From: a bacterium
GTDB lineage: Bacteria; Joyebacterota; Joyebacteria; Joyebacterales; Joyebacteraceae
Assembly (NCBI GenBank): GCA_025774935.1
Contig: JALGZK010000005.1
Location: 1-64,000, forward strand
DNA: 64,000 nt
Direction: 5' to 3'
Shown here: positions 43,558-52,869 of the stretch, in pieces
Numbering within the stretch: the first letter of the stretch is position 1
Layout: the number at the start of each line of letters is the position of its first letter
The notes under the pieces: generated by a model
Database searches by the model: none
Told to the model about the DNA's origin: nothing
Seen by the model: the letters and a program-made list of their open reading frames with translations, nothing else
Made by a program: the position numbers and the translations under genes

Positions 43558-44352
43558 ATGGCCAGCATTCAGGACGGTCACGACGACAGGGAGATCGCCC
43601 TCGACCGCGTCGGAGTCGTCAACGTCGTCTACCCCGCGACCGTGCCCGAGCGCGGGGGAGGGGTCCGGTCGACGGAGGCCACGTTCGCCCTCTTCGGAGA
43701 ACTGGCCGAGGACGCACGGGGCACGCATCTCAGCCGCTTCGTCCGCGTCCTCCAGTCCGACGAGAGGATCCTCGAGCCGGAGCACCTCGAGAGACTGCTC
43801 TCGTCGCTCCGCGACGCCCTCGGCTCCGCGTCGGCATCGGCGGAGGTCGAGTTCACGTACTTCGTCCCGAAGGTCTCGCCCGTCTCGGGCGAGAAGAGCC
43901 TGCTCGCGTGCGAGGCCTCGTACGAGGCGACCCTCGGTGCCGGCAGCACCGGCGGCGCGGGCGCCGCGGGCTTCGACGTCGTCCTCACCGTCGACGTGCC
44001 CGTCATGACCGTCTGCCCGTGCTCGCTCGAGCTGACCAGCGGACCCGCGCACACCCAGCGCGGCCACGTGGCTGTCTCCGTGAGATTCAACGGGCAGGTC
44101 TGGATCGAGGAACTCGTGGAGCTGGCGGAAGACTGCGCGAGCGCGCCCATGTTCCCCATCCTCAGAGGGGAGGACGAGCGCGCGGTCCTCGAGGCGGCGT
44201 ACGCCAAGCCCGTGTTCATCGAGGACCTCGTCCGCTGCGTCGCCGAGCGGCTGGACTCCGACGTACGTGTGACGTGGTACCGCGTGGAGGCCGAGAACCT
44301 CGAGAGCGTGCACGAACACGATGTCTATGCCTGCGTTGAACGGGAGAGATAG
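43558..44352 (+). CDS. folE2: GTP cyclohydrolase FolE2 (type IB)
   Basis: This 264-residue enzyme makes 7,8-dihydroneopterin triphosphate from GTP, feeding folate or queuosine-type synthesis. VPVMTVCPCSLELT near residues 148-161 is the FolE2/MptA metal-site signature with the conserved Cys, and AHTQRGHVAVSV follows. ATG 43558 has CCGGAGG seven nt upstream. Type IB enzymes can use metals other than zinc. A small EF-Tu-like gene begins 25 nt after the stop. Confidence 0.88.
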   Translation: MASIQDGHDDREIALDRVGVVNVVYPATVPERGGGVRSTEATFALFGELAEDARGTHLSRFVRVLQSDERILEPEHLERLLSSLRDALGSASASAEVEFTYFVPKVSPVSGEKSLLACEASYEATLGAGSTGGAGAAGFDVVLTVDVPVMTVCPCSLELTSGPAHTQRGHVAVSVRFNGQVWIEELVELAEDCASAPMFPILRGEDERAVLEAAYAKPVFIEDLVRCVAERLDSDVRVTWYRVEAENLESVHEHDVYACVERER

Positions 44353-44377
44353 AGGGCAGACGGGGAAGGAGGACGCC

Positions 44378-44632
44378 GTGGACAAGAAGGAGATCGGGCG
44401 GATCTCTCACTACTTCGGCAAGCCCCAGGTGGCCGCCCTGGTCCTGACGGACGATCTCAAGACCGGGGACAGGATCTCGATCGAAGGGCACACGACCGAC
44501 TTCGAGATGGTGATCACCTCGATGCAGATCGAACACGACGTGATCACCGAGGCGAAGGCGGGCGACAACATCGGGATCAAGGTGCCGGAGAAGGTACGGG
44601 AGCACGACACGGTCTACAAGATCATCGAGTAG
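44378..44632 (+). CDS. EF-Tu domain 2-like small protein
   Basis: This 84-residue protein is one OB-like beta barrel of the translation-factor domain 2 type: ISHYFGKPQVAALVL, LKTGDRISIEG, TTDFEMVITSMQIE and AKAGDNIGIKV follow the EF-Tu domain 2 pattern without any GTPase domain. Families of such free-standing proteins are known in bacteria and archaea, with an unclear role. GTG 44378 has AAGGAGG five nt upstream; ATG 44321 is possible but overlaps folE2. Confidence 0.7.
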   Translation: MDKKEIGRISHYFGKPQVAALVLTDDLKTGDRISIEGHTTDFEMVITSMQIEHDVITEAKAGDNIGIKVPEKVREHDTVYKIIE

Positions 44633-44654
44633 TCAACCGAAACGGGATCGCCAC

Positions 44655-45359
44655 ATGGAAGCTACAAGGTGCGCCGTGGCGCTCGCCGCGCGAGGCCACG
44701 CACGCGACGGACGCCAGCTCTCGGATCCGGGGACGATGGACCGCCTGAGGGCTGCCGCGACAGACCTCGGCGAGCACGCGCTGGGAGTCCTGATCGGTCC
44801 GTCGGTCGTCACCGAGGACGGGCTCCTGCTCCTCTCGCTGGCCGCTCCGGAGGCAGTGCTGGCGGCGGTGCAGGGCATCGCCGCCTCGATGCGCCCGACG
44901 AGAACGACGTTCTGCGCGGTGGCCGTGCCAGCGGAGACGGGAGGACAGACGTTGGCGACGCTGCCGGTCGACGGGGCCCTCATCGCCGCGGACACCGCGG
45001 CCGACCGCGCGTCGTCCTCGATCCTCGACACCGACCCGCGGGAGTGCCGCGTCGTCGTGTACCTGCCGAACGAGGAGCCGCAGACCGGTGCCCTCATCGA
45101 TCTGGTCCTCGAGAGGTATGACTCCATGACGGACCGGCAGCGGCAGATCGTGGCACTCATCCGGAACAGCGACACGCAGCAGGAGGTCGCGACCCATCTC
45201 GACATCTCCCGCCAGGCCGTCAATCAGAGCCTCGCGGCGTCGGGCTGGCTCCACGTGCGCCGCGCTGAGGAGGTCATCAAGAGCCACCTCGCCGGCGTGC
45301 GGGAGAGGCTCGTGGTGACGATGCCCGACCCGACCGTCGTCCGGACGCCGGCCGCCTAG
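44655..45359 (+). CDS. HTH-domain protein, SatD-like
   Basis: In this 234-residue protein, residues 1-150 form an alpha/beta region (HALGVLIGPSVVTEDGLLLL, ALIAADTAADRAS). They are followed by a clear helix-turn-helix near 163-190 (MTDRQRQIVALI, TQQEVATHLDISRQAVNQSL). The layout resembles the SatD family, but I see no diagnostic motif for the N-terminal domain. It lies 22 nt after the EF-Tu-like gene and is probably co-transcribed. A regulatory role is inference. Confidence 0.5.
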   Translation: MEATRCAVALAARGHARDGRQLSDPGTMDRLRAAATDLGEHALGVLIGPSVVTEDGLLLLSLAAPEAVLAAVQGIAASMRPTRTTFCAVAVPAETGGQTLATLPVDGALIAADTAADRASSSILDTDPRECRVVVYLPNEEPQTGALIDLVLERYDSMTDRQRQIVALIRNSDTQQEVATHLDISRQAVNQSLAASGWLHVRRAEEVIKSHLAGVRERLVVTMPDPTVVRTPAA

Positions 45360-45407
45360 GCGTCGAACGCGGATCCGAGCCGGGCGCGGGCCCGGAGGGA
45401 GAGACGG

Positions 45408-45926
45408 ATGCCACGTCCTGCCCCCGCGGCGACGGCCGTCGCCGCTCTGTCCCTCATCGCGCTCTTCGGCTGCGCGGGAACCACGACCTACGTATCCGAG
45501 GAGCCACCGCCGGTCGTGACCGCCGAGGCGTGGTACTCACCCCGCCTGACCGCGGTGCGCATCGCCGTAGAGAAGGCGGTCACCGACGAGGGCATGGTCC
45601 TGAACACTCGCCGAACGACCGACACGCGCGTGGTCGCCCGCAAGGAACAGCTTCCCCACGAGTCGGGGAGGACCGTCGGCCTCGTCTCGGACGCCCTCCC
45701 GTACTACGTCATCGACCTGAGCCTCACCGCCGGCGACAGCACCCACGTCGCCGCCACACTCTCGGCCACCTGCACCGAGTGCGACGGAACGGTGCTCTAC
45801 GTCTGGGATCGGCCAGACGATCTCGTGAGGCGCGTCCTGGTCCAGGTGCAGGGGCTCCTCAACGAGAAGTACGCGCGCTTCAACTACCCGACGAAGTTCG
45901 AACCGCCCGAGGCGACGGAGCGCTGA
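45408..45926 (+). CDS. Putative lipoprotein of unknown function
   Basis: This 172-residue protein has a lipoprotein signal: a hydrophobic stretch (AVAALSLIALFGC) with the lipobox Cys at residue 22, then GTTTYVSEEPPP. The mature part contains ITVE-like strands and a paired-Cys segment CTECDGTVLYVW near 124-135. I do not recognise a family. A hairpin with an 8-bp stem (45943-45966) follows, so it may end the transcript that starts at folE2. Confidence 0.6.
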   Translation: MPRPAPAATAVAALSLIALFGCAGTTTYVSEEPPPVVTAEAWYSPRLTAVRIAVEKAVTDEGMVLNTRRTTDTRVVARKEQLPHESGRTVGLVSDALPYYVIDLSLTAGDSTHVAATLSATCTECDGTVLYVWDRPDDLVRRVLVQVQGLLNEKYARFNYPTKFEPPEATER

Positions 45927-46137
45927 CGTGATGGGGCGGCGTCGCTTCCGTGAAGCCCCGGAAGCGGCGTGGGAGGGCACAGAGACGCGTTCCGCCGTCA
46001 AACCATTATACCTGACTCCTGCGGAAACGGGGCCTTGAGGGACGTTTGGGGGCAGTGGAACCCTGGGAGTCAGACTGACTGAAAAAGCCTCTCAGAGAGC
46101 GCATTTCGGGCTCTCAGGCCTTTCTGGAGGGTGTTCT
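45927..46137. other. Intergenic region with two hairpins and a weak promoter-like box
   Basis: The spacer holds CGCTTCCG/CGGAAGCG (45943-45966), probably a terminator for the lipoprotein gene. A TATACC box at 46007-46012 has no good -35 partner. A second dyad (GCCTCTCAGAGAGC against GCTCTCAGGC) lies near 46088-46120, just before the next gene. No ORF is supported. Confidence 0.35.
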
Positions 46138-47202
46138 GTGACGGTTTCCCCGCTGTCAGCGGGCCTGGCGGTGGCCGCGGCGTTCGCGGCCGCCGTCCTC
46201 ACCGTGCCGGCCCCGCTGAGCGCCGAGGAGGACGACGCGCACGCCTCGGCGTCAGCCGAGGCGCTCTACGTGCGCTCGACGCGGCCGGTGCGCGGGAGCG
46301 ACATGAGACGTGCGCTCGACGATCTCGAGCGCGCGCTCGTGCTCAGGCCGGGCTGGCTCCCGGCGAGGCGGGAACTGGCGGTCGCCGTCCTCCGGTCGGG
46401 CGACTTCGAGCGGGCGCTCGACCTTTTCGGCGCCCTCGCGGGAGGGAGCGTCGCGGACGGGATCGCGTCGGGCGACCTCTCGGCGGCGGACGTCCCGGCA
46501 TCGGTGGACGCCGAGGCGCTCTTCGGTGTCGGGATCGCCAGGCACTACCTCGGGCAGACCCGCGAGGCGGAGCGCACGTACCGCACCTACGCCGACCTCG
46601 TGGGCCCGACCTCGGCCGAAGCGGCGAGGGCGTACTTCCGGCTCGCCGAGCTCTTCCGCACGGCGGAGGCGGTCTGGGGGAGTGCCGAGGCCGAGGAAGC
46701 GAAGGCGCTCGCGATCGACCCGCGCGTGGCCTCGGAGAACCTCTTCCCGGCGTACCCGGCGCCCGAGGAGATCCCGGAGCTCGCCCCGTACCTGCGTACG
46801 ATCTCGCTGAGTCCGGGACGGGTCACGGAGCCGGGAGCCTACGACGCACTGCCGGCGCTCCTCTCGTGGTCGCCGACCGCCTCGGACCCGCAGGCTGCGG
46901 GGGGCGACTCCTCGTGGGTCGCCTCGCCGGTCCCGGTCGAGATCCTCGTGGACGCCGGAGGGCGTCCAGCCGAGATCGGACCCGCGACGCCGTCCGACCC
47001 ACTGCCCGGCTTCGACGCAGCGGCCGACGCGGTCCTGTCGTGGCGCTTCGAGCCCGCCGTCGCGGCCGGCCGCGACACCTCCGCGTGGATCCTTTTCGAG
47101 ATCGACGTCCTGCATCCGGAGCAGACCGACGCCGCGGAGTCCGACACCACCGCGGCGGCCGGAGTCGGCGAAGGAGACCACGAAGGAGGCCGCGACCGGT
47201 GA
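46138..47202 (+). CDS. Exported TPR protein with TonB-C-like domain
   Basis: This 354-residue protein has a signal peptide (residues 1-30, ending APLSAEE). Tetratricopeptide-like helical repeats cover about 35-200 (ALDDLERALVLRPGWLPARRELA, ARHYLGQTREAERTYRTYADL). A C-terminal domain about 255-330 resembles the TonB C-terminal fold (VPVEILVDAGGRPAEIGPAT, AADAVLSWRFEPAVAAG). GTG 46138 has GGAGG nine nt upstream. It overlaps the deacylase gene by four bases. It is probably a periplasmic scaffold, but I cannot name a partner. Confidence 0.6.
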   Translation: MTVSPLSAGLAVAAAFAAAVLTVPAPLSAEEDDAHASASAEALYVRSTRPVRGSDMRRALDDLERALVLRPGWLPARRELAVAVLRSGDFERALDLFGALAGGSVADGIASGDLSAADVPASVDAEALFGVGIARHYLGQTREAERTYRTYADLVGPTSAEAARAYFRLAELFRTAEAVWGSAEAEEAKALAIDPRVASENLFPAYPAPEEIPELAPYLRTISLSPGRVTEPGAYDALPALLSWSPTASDPQAAGGDSSWVASPVPVEILVDAGGRPAEIGPATPSDPLPGFDAAADAVLSWRFEPAVAAGRDTSAWILFEIDVLHPEQTDAAESDTTAAAGVGEGDHEGGRDR

Positions 47203-48107
47203 GACCGATCGTGCAGTACTCGGACCGGTACTACGCGGACATCGGGGGTCACGTCTTCCCGATGATGAAGTACCGGCTCATCCACGCGCGGCTCCTCGAG
47301 AAGGGGCTCGCCGGTCCGTCCGACTTCGAGGAGCCCGAGTCTGCGACACCGGAGGACGCGCTCCTCGTTCACACGCCCGACTACGTCGGGAAGCTCCTGA
47401 ACGGAACGCTGTCGCCGAGGGAGATCGCGACGCTCGAGCTCCCGTACTCGGAGGCGCTCGTCGAGGCGTCCTTCCTGGGTGCGGGCGGAACGATCGCGGC
47501 GGTGAGGTCGTCCGTGGAGAGAGGTGTCGGCGTGAACCTCGCCGGGGGCTTCCACCACGCCTACGCCGACCACGGCGAGGGCTTCTGCGTTCTGAACGAC
47601 GTCGCGATGGGAATCGCGCGAGCGCTCGAGGACGGGCTCGTCGCGAGAGCCGCAGTGATCGACTGCGACGTGCACCAAGGAAACGGCACCGCGTCGATCT
47701 TCGGACGGGACGACCGCGTGTTCACGTTCTCGATCCATCAGGAGATGAACTACCCCTACGTCAAGCCGCCGAGCGACCTCGACGTCGGGCTCCCCAACGA
47801 AGCCGACGGCGAGCTCTATCTGAGCCAGCTCGGGCGCGCCCTCGAGGAAGTGCTCGACGGGTTCGGACCAGAGCTCGCGCTCTACGTCGCGGGCGCCGAC
47901 CCGTATCGGGGCGACCTGCTCGGCGGCCTGGCTCTCACGATCGAGGACCTCGCGGCTCGCGACCGCGCGGTCATGACCGCCTGCGCGGAGAGGGGAATCC
48001 CCTTCGCGGTGACCCTCGCCGGGGGATACGCGTCGGACACCAACGACACCGTGACCATCCAGAGCGGGACCGCCGCCGCCGCGCTCGCGATCGGGGAGGG
48101 CCTCTAG
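47199..48107 (+). CDS. Histone deacetylase family protein (AcuC/APAH-like)
   Basis: This 302-residue protein belongs to the arginase/deacetylase fold. GGFHHAYADHGEGFCVLND near residues 113-131 has the tandem His pair. VIDCDVHQGNG near 151-161 and YVAGADPYRGD near 228-238 supply zinc ligands, and LAGGYA near 274 is the closing motif. It removes acetyl or similar acyl groups from proteins, polyamines or small molecules; the substrate is unknown. It starts at GTG 47199 within the preceding stop, with GGAGG ten nt upstream. Confidence 0.85.
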   Translation: MRPIVQYSDRYYADIGGHVFPMMKYRLIHARLLEKGLAGPSDFEEPESATPEDALLVHTPDYVGKLLNGTLSPREIATLELPYSEALVEASFLGAGGTIAAVRSSVERGVGVNLAGGFHHAYADHGEGFCVLNDVAMGIARALEDGLVARAAVIDCDVHQGNGTASIFGRDDRVFTFSIHQEMNYPYVKPPSDLDVGLPNEADGELYLSQLGRALEEVLDGFGPELALYVAGADPYRGDLLGGLALTIEDLAARDRAVMTACAERGIPFAVTLAGGYASDTNDTVTIQSGTAAAALAIGEGL

Positions 48108-48108
48108 C

Positions 48109-49920
48109 GTGGGGCGGCGCCAGCGGGACCCGCGCCCCGTCCACGAGCCGCCCGGACGCGCATCGAGCGGCGAGTGGATCGCCGCCGCGGTCCTCGTCGC
48201 GGTCGCCCTCGCGCTCCGCCTCGTCTTCCTCGCGCAGGTCAGCGACCACGTGCTCTTCTCGTCCCTCACGGGAGACCCCGCTGCGTACCACGCCCGGGCG
48301 ATGGAGATCCTCGCGGGGAACGCGGTCCCCCCGCACGCGTACTTCCACTCGAGTCCGCTCTACCCGTTCTTCCTCGCCATCGTGGCTCGCTTCGCAGGCC
48401 CCGGCTACCACGCCGCCCGCGTCGTCCAGGCCGTGATCGGGTCGGCGTCGGTCCTCCTCGTGTGGCAGCTCGGCCGAGTGACCGTCGGGCGCAGGGCGGG
48501 GCTCGTGGCCGGCCTCCTCGCCGCGCTCTACGTCCCGTTCATCTTCTTCGTGGCGGAGACGCTCGAGATCACGATCGTGATCGCCTTCGCGACGGCGATG
48601 CTCATCGCACTCCTCGGGGCGGCCGAGACCGGAAGCGTCGGCCGCGCAGCGGCGGCGGGCGTGCTGCTCGGGCTCGCCTCGCTCGGGAAGCCGAACCTCC
48701 TCCTCTTCGCGCCGGTCGGGTCGGTCTGGCTCTACCTGCAGGACCCGAGAGGCCGTGGCCTGCGCCCGCCGCGCGCGACGCGTCGGGGCCGGGGAGCTGC
48801 GGGCCGCCACGGCCGGAGGCGGGTCCTCCCGGCGGCGGCCTTCTTCGTCGCGTGTGGGCTCACCATCCTGCCCGCGACAGTCCACAACTACAGGGCCGAG
48901 GGCGACCTGATCCCCGTCTCCTCGAACGGCGGGATCAACCTCTGGATCGGCAACAACCCGCGCTCTCCGGGGATCTTCAACGTCCCGCCCGAGATGCGGT
49001 TCGACCTCCGCGTCGCGTCGAAGGCGGTCGCGGAGCGCGCGGTCGGCCGCGAGATGACGTCCGGCGAGGTGTCCCGGTTCTGGACACGCGAGGCGCTCCG
49101 GTTCGTGAGGGAGCGCCCGGGCGCGGCGCTCGCGCTCACGGGCCGGAAGCTGGCGCTCTTCTGGAACCACTACGAGATCCCCAACCACTACCACTCGTAC
49201 TACGTGGCGCTCGCAGCACCCGTCCTCCGCATCCCGGTCGGGACGTTCGCGGTCGTTGCGCCGCTGGGGCTCATGGGGATCGCCCTCGCGCTCGCGCGGG
49301 GGCGGCGGGTGGGACTCCTCGTCGCGTTCGGCATCACGTTCATGCTCTCGGTTCTGCCGTTCTTCGTAACGGGACGCTACCGCCTCGCGATCGCGCCGGT
49401 CCTTCTCGTGGGCGCCGGGTACGCGGTGACGGCCCTCGTCGAGACCGTCCGGCGGCGGGACCGGAGGGCCCTGGCGCTCGGGGCGGGCGGACTGGCGCTG
49501 CTGGCCGTCGCCGTGAACGTGCGGATCTTCGAGATGGGGTTCGCGCACATGCACAACACGGTCGGGGCACTCCTCGGAGAGGGCGGCGACACGGAGGGCG
49601 CGGCGACCGAGTTCAGGCGCGCCATCAAGGACAACCCGCGGGACCTCTCCGCCCGGTACAACCTCGGGACCGCGCTCCTCGAGCTCGGGCAGTGGGAAGA
49701 GGCGGCCGTTCAGTTCATGGTCGCGACGGAGGGCCACCCGCGCTACCATGAGGCTTGGATCGGCCTGGGCAAGGCCCGCGCCGGACAGGGCAGGACGGCC
49801 GACGCAAGGGAGCTCTGGGAGCGCGCGCTCGCGCTCGACCCGCCACCGGCGGTGGCCGCGGAGGTCGACTCGCTCATCGGGACGCTCGAGGACGCGCGCC
49901 CGGCGGGAGGGGATCGCTGA
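48109..49920 (+). CDS. Membrane glycosyltransferase (PMT/GT39-like) with C-terminal TPRs
   Basis: This 603-residue polytopic protein has a first helix at about 21-41 and an early luminal loop with the DPAAYHARAMEIL and HSSPLYPFFLAI motifs typical of dolichyl-phosphate-mannose-type transferases. Roughly ten membrane segments run to about residue 465, then TPR-like repeats from about 485 to 585 (EFRRAIKDNPRDLSARYNLGTALLELGQWEEA). It probably transfers a lipid-linked sugar to proteins or lipids outside the membrane. The GTG start is one base after the deacylase stop. Confidence 0.7.
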   Translation: MGRRQRDPRPVHEPPGRASSGEWIAAAVLVAVALALRLVFLAQVSDHVLFSSLTGDPAAYHARAMEILAGNAVPPHAYFHSSPLYPFFLAIVARFAGPGYHAARVVQAVIGSASVLLVWQLGRVTVGRRAGLVAGLLAALYVPFIFFVAETLEITIVIAFATAMLIALLGAAETGSVGRAAAAGVLLGLASLGKPNLLLFAPVGSVWLYLQDPRGRGLRPPRATRRGRGAAGRHGRRRVLPAAAFFVACGLTILPATVHNYRAEGDLIPVSSNGGINLWIGNNPRSPGIFNVPPEMRFDLRVASKAVAERAVGREMTSGEVSRFWTREALRFVRERPGAALALTGRKLALFWNHYEIPNHYHSYYVALAAPVLRIPVGTFAVVAPLGLMGIALALARGRRVGLLVAFGITFMLSVLPFFVTGRYRLAIAPVLLVGAGYAVTALVETVRRRDRRALALGAGGLALLAVAVNVRIFEMGFAHMHNTVGALLGEGGDTEGAATEFRRAIKDNPRDLSARYNLGTALLELGQWEEAAVQFMVATEGHPRYHEAWIGLGKARAGQGRTADARELWERALALDPPPAVAAEVDSLIGTLEDARPAGGDR

Positions 49921-49966
49921 GACCGGACCGGCGGGACGGAGCGCCGGACGAGAAGGAGTGAACGTC

Positions 49967-50785
49967 GTGGAGGACGGAGCCCGAGAACGCGCCACGGACG
50001 CGGCCATCGTCTTCGAGAACCTCGCCAGGTCGTTCGGCGAGATCGAGGCTGTGAAGGACGTGACCCTCACGATCCCGAGGGGCCAGATCTGCGGCTACCT
50101 CGGTCCGAACGGGGCCGGCAAGACGACGACCGTGAAGATGGCGACGGGCATGCTTGAGCCCACGGCCGGCAGGGCGATCGTCGAGGGGTTCGACATCGTG
50201 CAGGAGCCGCTCGAGGCAAAGCGCGTGATAGGCGTCGTCCCCGAGACCGGGGCGCTCTACACGACGCTCACGCCGAACGAGTACCTCGCCCTCGTCGGCA
50301 GGCTCTACCACATCGACCGCGACGAGACCGAGGCGAAGGCCCACACGTTCCTCGAGCTCTTCGGGATCGAGGACGCCGCTGACCGCCTCATGACCACCTT
50401 CTCGAGGGGCATGAAGCAGAAGGTCCTCATCTCCGCGGCCCTCCTGCCGAACCCGAGCGTCCTCTTCCTCGACGAGCCCCTCTCGGGGCTCGACGCGAAC
50501 ACCGCTCTCGTACTCAAGGAGCTCCTCCGCGACCTCGCCTCCCAGGGCCGCACGATCTTCTACTGCTCGCACATCCTCGAGGTCGTGGAGAAGGTCTGCG
50601 ACCGTGTGGTCATCCTCGTCAGAGGCGAGGTCATCGCGGACGGAAGGGTCGAGGAGCTCAAGGACATGACCCACCAGGGCTCGCTCGAGGATGTCTTCAG
50701 CGAGCTCACCTCGAGCGAGGACCTGGCCCAGATCGTCAGGGCGTTCTCGCGGAGCGTCACCGGAGACGGGGAGCGTAGCGCGTGA
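49967..50785 (+). CDS. ABC transporter ATP-binding protein
   Basis: This 272-residue ATPase of an ABC-2-type exporter has Walker A GPNGAGKTTTVKMATGML near residue 47. The signature region FSRGMKQKVLISAALL near 145 is slightly altered (SRGMKQ), Walker B is VLFLDEPLSGLD near 165, and the H-loop is FYCSHILEVVE. GTG 49967 lies eight nt from AAGGAG; GTG 49958 is an alternative. It overlaps its permease gene by four bases. The substrate is unknown. Confidence 0.88.
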   Translation: MEDGARERATDAAIVFENLARSFGEIEAVKDVTLTIPRGQICGYLGPNGAGKTTTVKMATGMLEPTAGRAIVEGFDIVQEPLEAKRVIGVVPETGALYTTLTPNEYLALVGRLYHIDRDETEAKAHTFLELFGIEDAADRLMTTFSRGMKQKVLISAALLPNPSVLFLDEPLSGLDANTALVLKELLRDLASQGRTIFYCSHILEVVEKVCDRVVILVRGEVIADGRVEELKDMTHQGSLEDVFSELTSSEDLAQIVRAFSRSVTGDGERSA

Positions 50786-52434
50786 CGACCGGAGCGGACT
50801 CCACTCGGAAGGGGAGGAGAGCGACCGCGGTCGACTGGGAGCAGTTCCGCGCGCTCCTCGTCGCGAGCGTCAGGCTCGACCTCCGCTCGACGCGCATGCA
50901 GCGCGGACGGGCCGCGAAGTTCCCTCCGGTCGCGGCGGCGTTCGCCACCTACCTCGTCATGGGCACGCTTCTGGCCCTTGCGGTCATGTCCACCGAGGAC
51001 ATCTTCGTCTTCTCCCTCTTCACGCTGTCGGCGGCCATGTTCATGACGGCGCTCCTCGTCATCATGGAGTACAGCTCCGTCGTCGTGCACCCGGACGACT
51101 TCGACATACTGGGACACCGCCCGATCTCCTCGAAGACCTACTACTGGGCGAAGATCGCGAACCTCGGCCTCTACGTCGCGGCCACGGCGTTCGCGCTATC
51201 GATCCCGGCGGCGATCGTCGCGGGTGTCAGATACCCCCCGGGCGCGGCGCTCACGGCGGTCTATCTCCTCGTGGCGCTCGCGGCGTGTCAGGCGACCTCC
51301 GCCCTGGTCGTCCTCATCTACTCGGTCGCGATCAGGGTCTTCAACTACGAGAAGTTCACCCGCGCGATCACGTACGTCCACACGCTCTCGACGCTCGTGA
51401 TCGTCTTCGGGTACGTCCTCCTCCCGAGGGTGCTGGCGAAGGACGTCATGCTCATCAGCGTCGAGCGGGGCGCGTGGGTCTACGCGATGGCGCCCGCGTG
51501 GTTCGCCGGAGCGGTGGAGCTCGCGGCGGGGGAGGCAGGCCGACAGACCCTCGTCCTCGCGGGGGCGGCTGTCGCGTCGGCGGCCGCGCTCATCTGGGCG
51601 GCGATGAACACAATCTCTCTCGACTACTCGAGGAGGATCTCGGCGCTTGCGACGGCCTCGGCGAAGGCGGTCGAGGAGGCCGGCCGCAGGAGGAGCCTCG
51701 GACGCCTGGGACTCCCACTCTGCAGGACGGACGAGGAGCGGGCCGGGTTCGAGCTCATGCGGAGCTACATGACACGCGACCGCAAGCTGCGCGCCAGGAT
51801 CTACCCCGCGTTCGGGCTCCCGCTCGCCGTCTACATCTACGGGATCATCACGGACGGCCTCCACGACCCGTTCGTCCCTCAGGCGGTCTCCGGAGGGTTC
51901 CCGGCGCACCAGCTCCTCGGGTTCTACAGCGTGTTCATCACGCTCTTCTTCGCCACGGCGATCGCGCAGACCGACCAGTGGGAGGCGAGTTGGGTCTTCT
52001 TCGCTGCTCCGGTGCGCTCCAGGGCGGGCATCGTCACGGGCGCGAGGAAGCTCATCATCTGGCGCTACCTGCTCCCGTTCTTCGTGTTCCTGTTCATCCT
52101 CCTGGCGTTCGCGATGCCGCCCGCGAAGGCGGCGATGTACGTCCTCCTGAACCTGCTCCTCGCCCTGACTGCGTTCGCGCTCCTCTCGATGACCTCGCCC
52201 CACATGCCGCTCTCGCAGTCCCTCGAGAAGGCGAAGCAGGCCCGGCAGATCGGTCTCATCATGCTTCTCGGGATGTCGATGGCCGCGCTCACGGCCATCC
52301 TGGAGCTCATGAAGCAGGTCCCTCAGGCCGGGCTCGTGGTCTACCCGGCGCTCGTCGTGCTGGCCCTGGGGGCGGAGCTCCTCCTCAGGCGCAGGCTCGA
52401 CCGGCGGCTTGCCGGAGAGGAGTTCCCGGGCTAG
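50782..52434 (+). CDS. ABC-2-type transporter permease
   Basis: This 550-residue polytopic protein is coupled to the upstream ATPase (GTGA overlap). About a dozen hydrophobic segments are visible, in two clusters (about residues 50-270 and 345-540). They are separated by a charged cytoplasmic loop with SRRISALATASAKAVEEAGR and MTRDRKLRARIYPA. It resembles large single-chain permeases of exporter systems. No substrate clue is present; the neighbouring glycosyltransferase makes a glycoconjugate possible. Confidence 0.75.
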   Translation: MTTGADSTRKGRRATAVDWEQFRALLVASVRLDLRSTRMQRGRAAKFPPVAAAFATYLVMGTLLALAVMSTEDIFVFSLFTLSAAMFMTALLVIMEYSSVVVHPDDFDILGHRPISSKTYYWAKIANLGLYVAATAFALSIPAAIVAGVRYPPGAALTAVYLLVALAACQATSALVVLIYSVAIRVFNYEKFTRAITYVHTLSTLVIVFGYVLLPRVLAKDVMLISVERGAWVYAMAPAWFAGAVELAAGEAGRQTLVLAGAAVASAAALIWAAMNTISLDYSRRISALATASAKAVEEAGRRRSLGRLGLPLCRTDEERAGFELMRSYMTRDRKLRARIYPAFGLPLAVYIYGIITDGLHDPFVPQAVSGGFPAHQLLGFYSVFITLFFATAIAQTDQWEASWVFFAAPVRSRAGIVTGARKLIIWRYLLPFFVFLFILLAFAMPPAKAAMYVLLNLLLALTAFALLSMTSPHMPLSQSLEKAKQARQIGLIMLLGMSMAALTAILELMKQVPQAGLVVYPALVVLALGAELLLRRRLDRRLAGEEFPG

Positions 52435-52447
52435 GTTGAGAATGCCC

Positions 52448-52476
52448 TTGCGGGCCCGGGAGCCGTCGGATAGGAT
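52448..52476 (+). promoter_or_regulatory. Sigma-70-type promoter of the small redox gene cluster
   Basis: TTGCGG at 52448-52453 and TAGGAT at 52471-52476 are spaced 17 bp, about 85 bp before the DUF1858 gene. Confidence 0.6.
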
Positions 52477-52561
52477 TCGCAACGGTTCCGGGGTTCCTGC
52501 ATCAGAGGAAGAGAACCTGGGGCGGACCCGAGGATTCGGCAACTACACACAGGAGAACCCA

Positions 52562-52792
52562 ATGACGGACGGAGCGATCAAGAGCGACATGCCGATCAGC
52601 GACGTGGTGAGGAAGCACCCGGAGACCATCCCCGTGTTCATGAAGCACGGGCTGCATTGCATCGGCTGCGCAGTCGCGGCCTTCGAGTCGATCGCCGAAG
52701 GCGCGGCAGCGCACGGCATCGAGGTCGATGCCTTGATGAACGACCTGAACGAGGCCGCGGCCGCGGGGCAGGCGCCCGAGGCCCAGGCCTAG
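52562..52792 (+). CDS. DUF1858 redox-disulfide protein
   Basis: This 76-residue protein has the DUF1858/hybrid-cluster-associated disulfide pattern: ISDVVRKHPETIPVFMKHGLHCIGC with a CxxC at residues 35-38, then AAFESIAEGAAAHGIEVDAL. Such proteins accompany anaerobic redox and iron-sulfur enzymes and may donate or sense thiols. The ATG has AGGAG six nt upstream. It is the first of four small genes on the same strand. Confidence 0.85.
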   Translation: MTDGAIKSDMPISDVVRKHPETIPVFMKHGLHCIGCAVAAFESIAEGAAAHGIEVDALMNDLNEAAAAGQAPEAQA

Positions 52793-52869
52793 AAGGAAAC
52801 GGCTTCAGAAGCACCAAGCGGATTCCTGTTGCGAATCACACCGGGGTGACAGGAGAAGGAGGGGAGCCC

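Noticed and set aside
46131-47198. Upstream extension of the deacylase frame to 46131
   Set aside because: The extension is the shadow of the TPR/TonB-C-like gene in another frame; the deacylase motifs begin only after GTG 47199, which has a ribosome-binding site.
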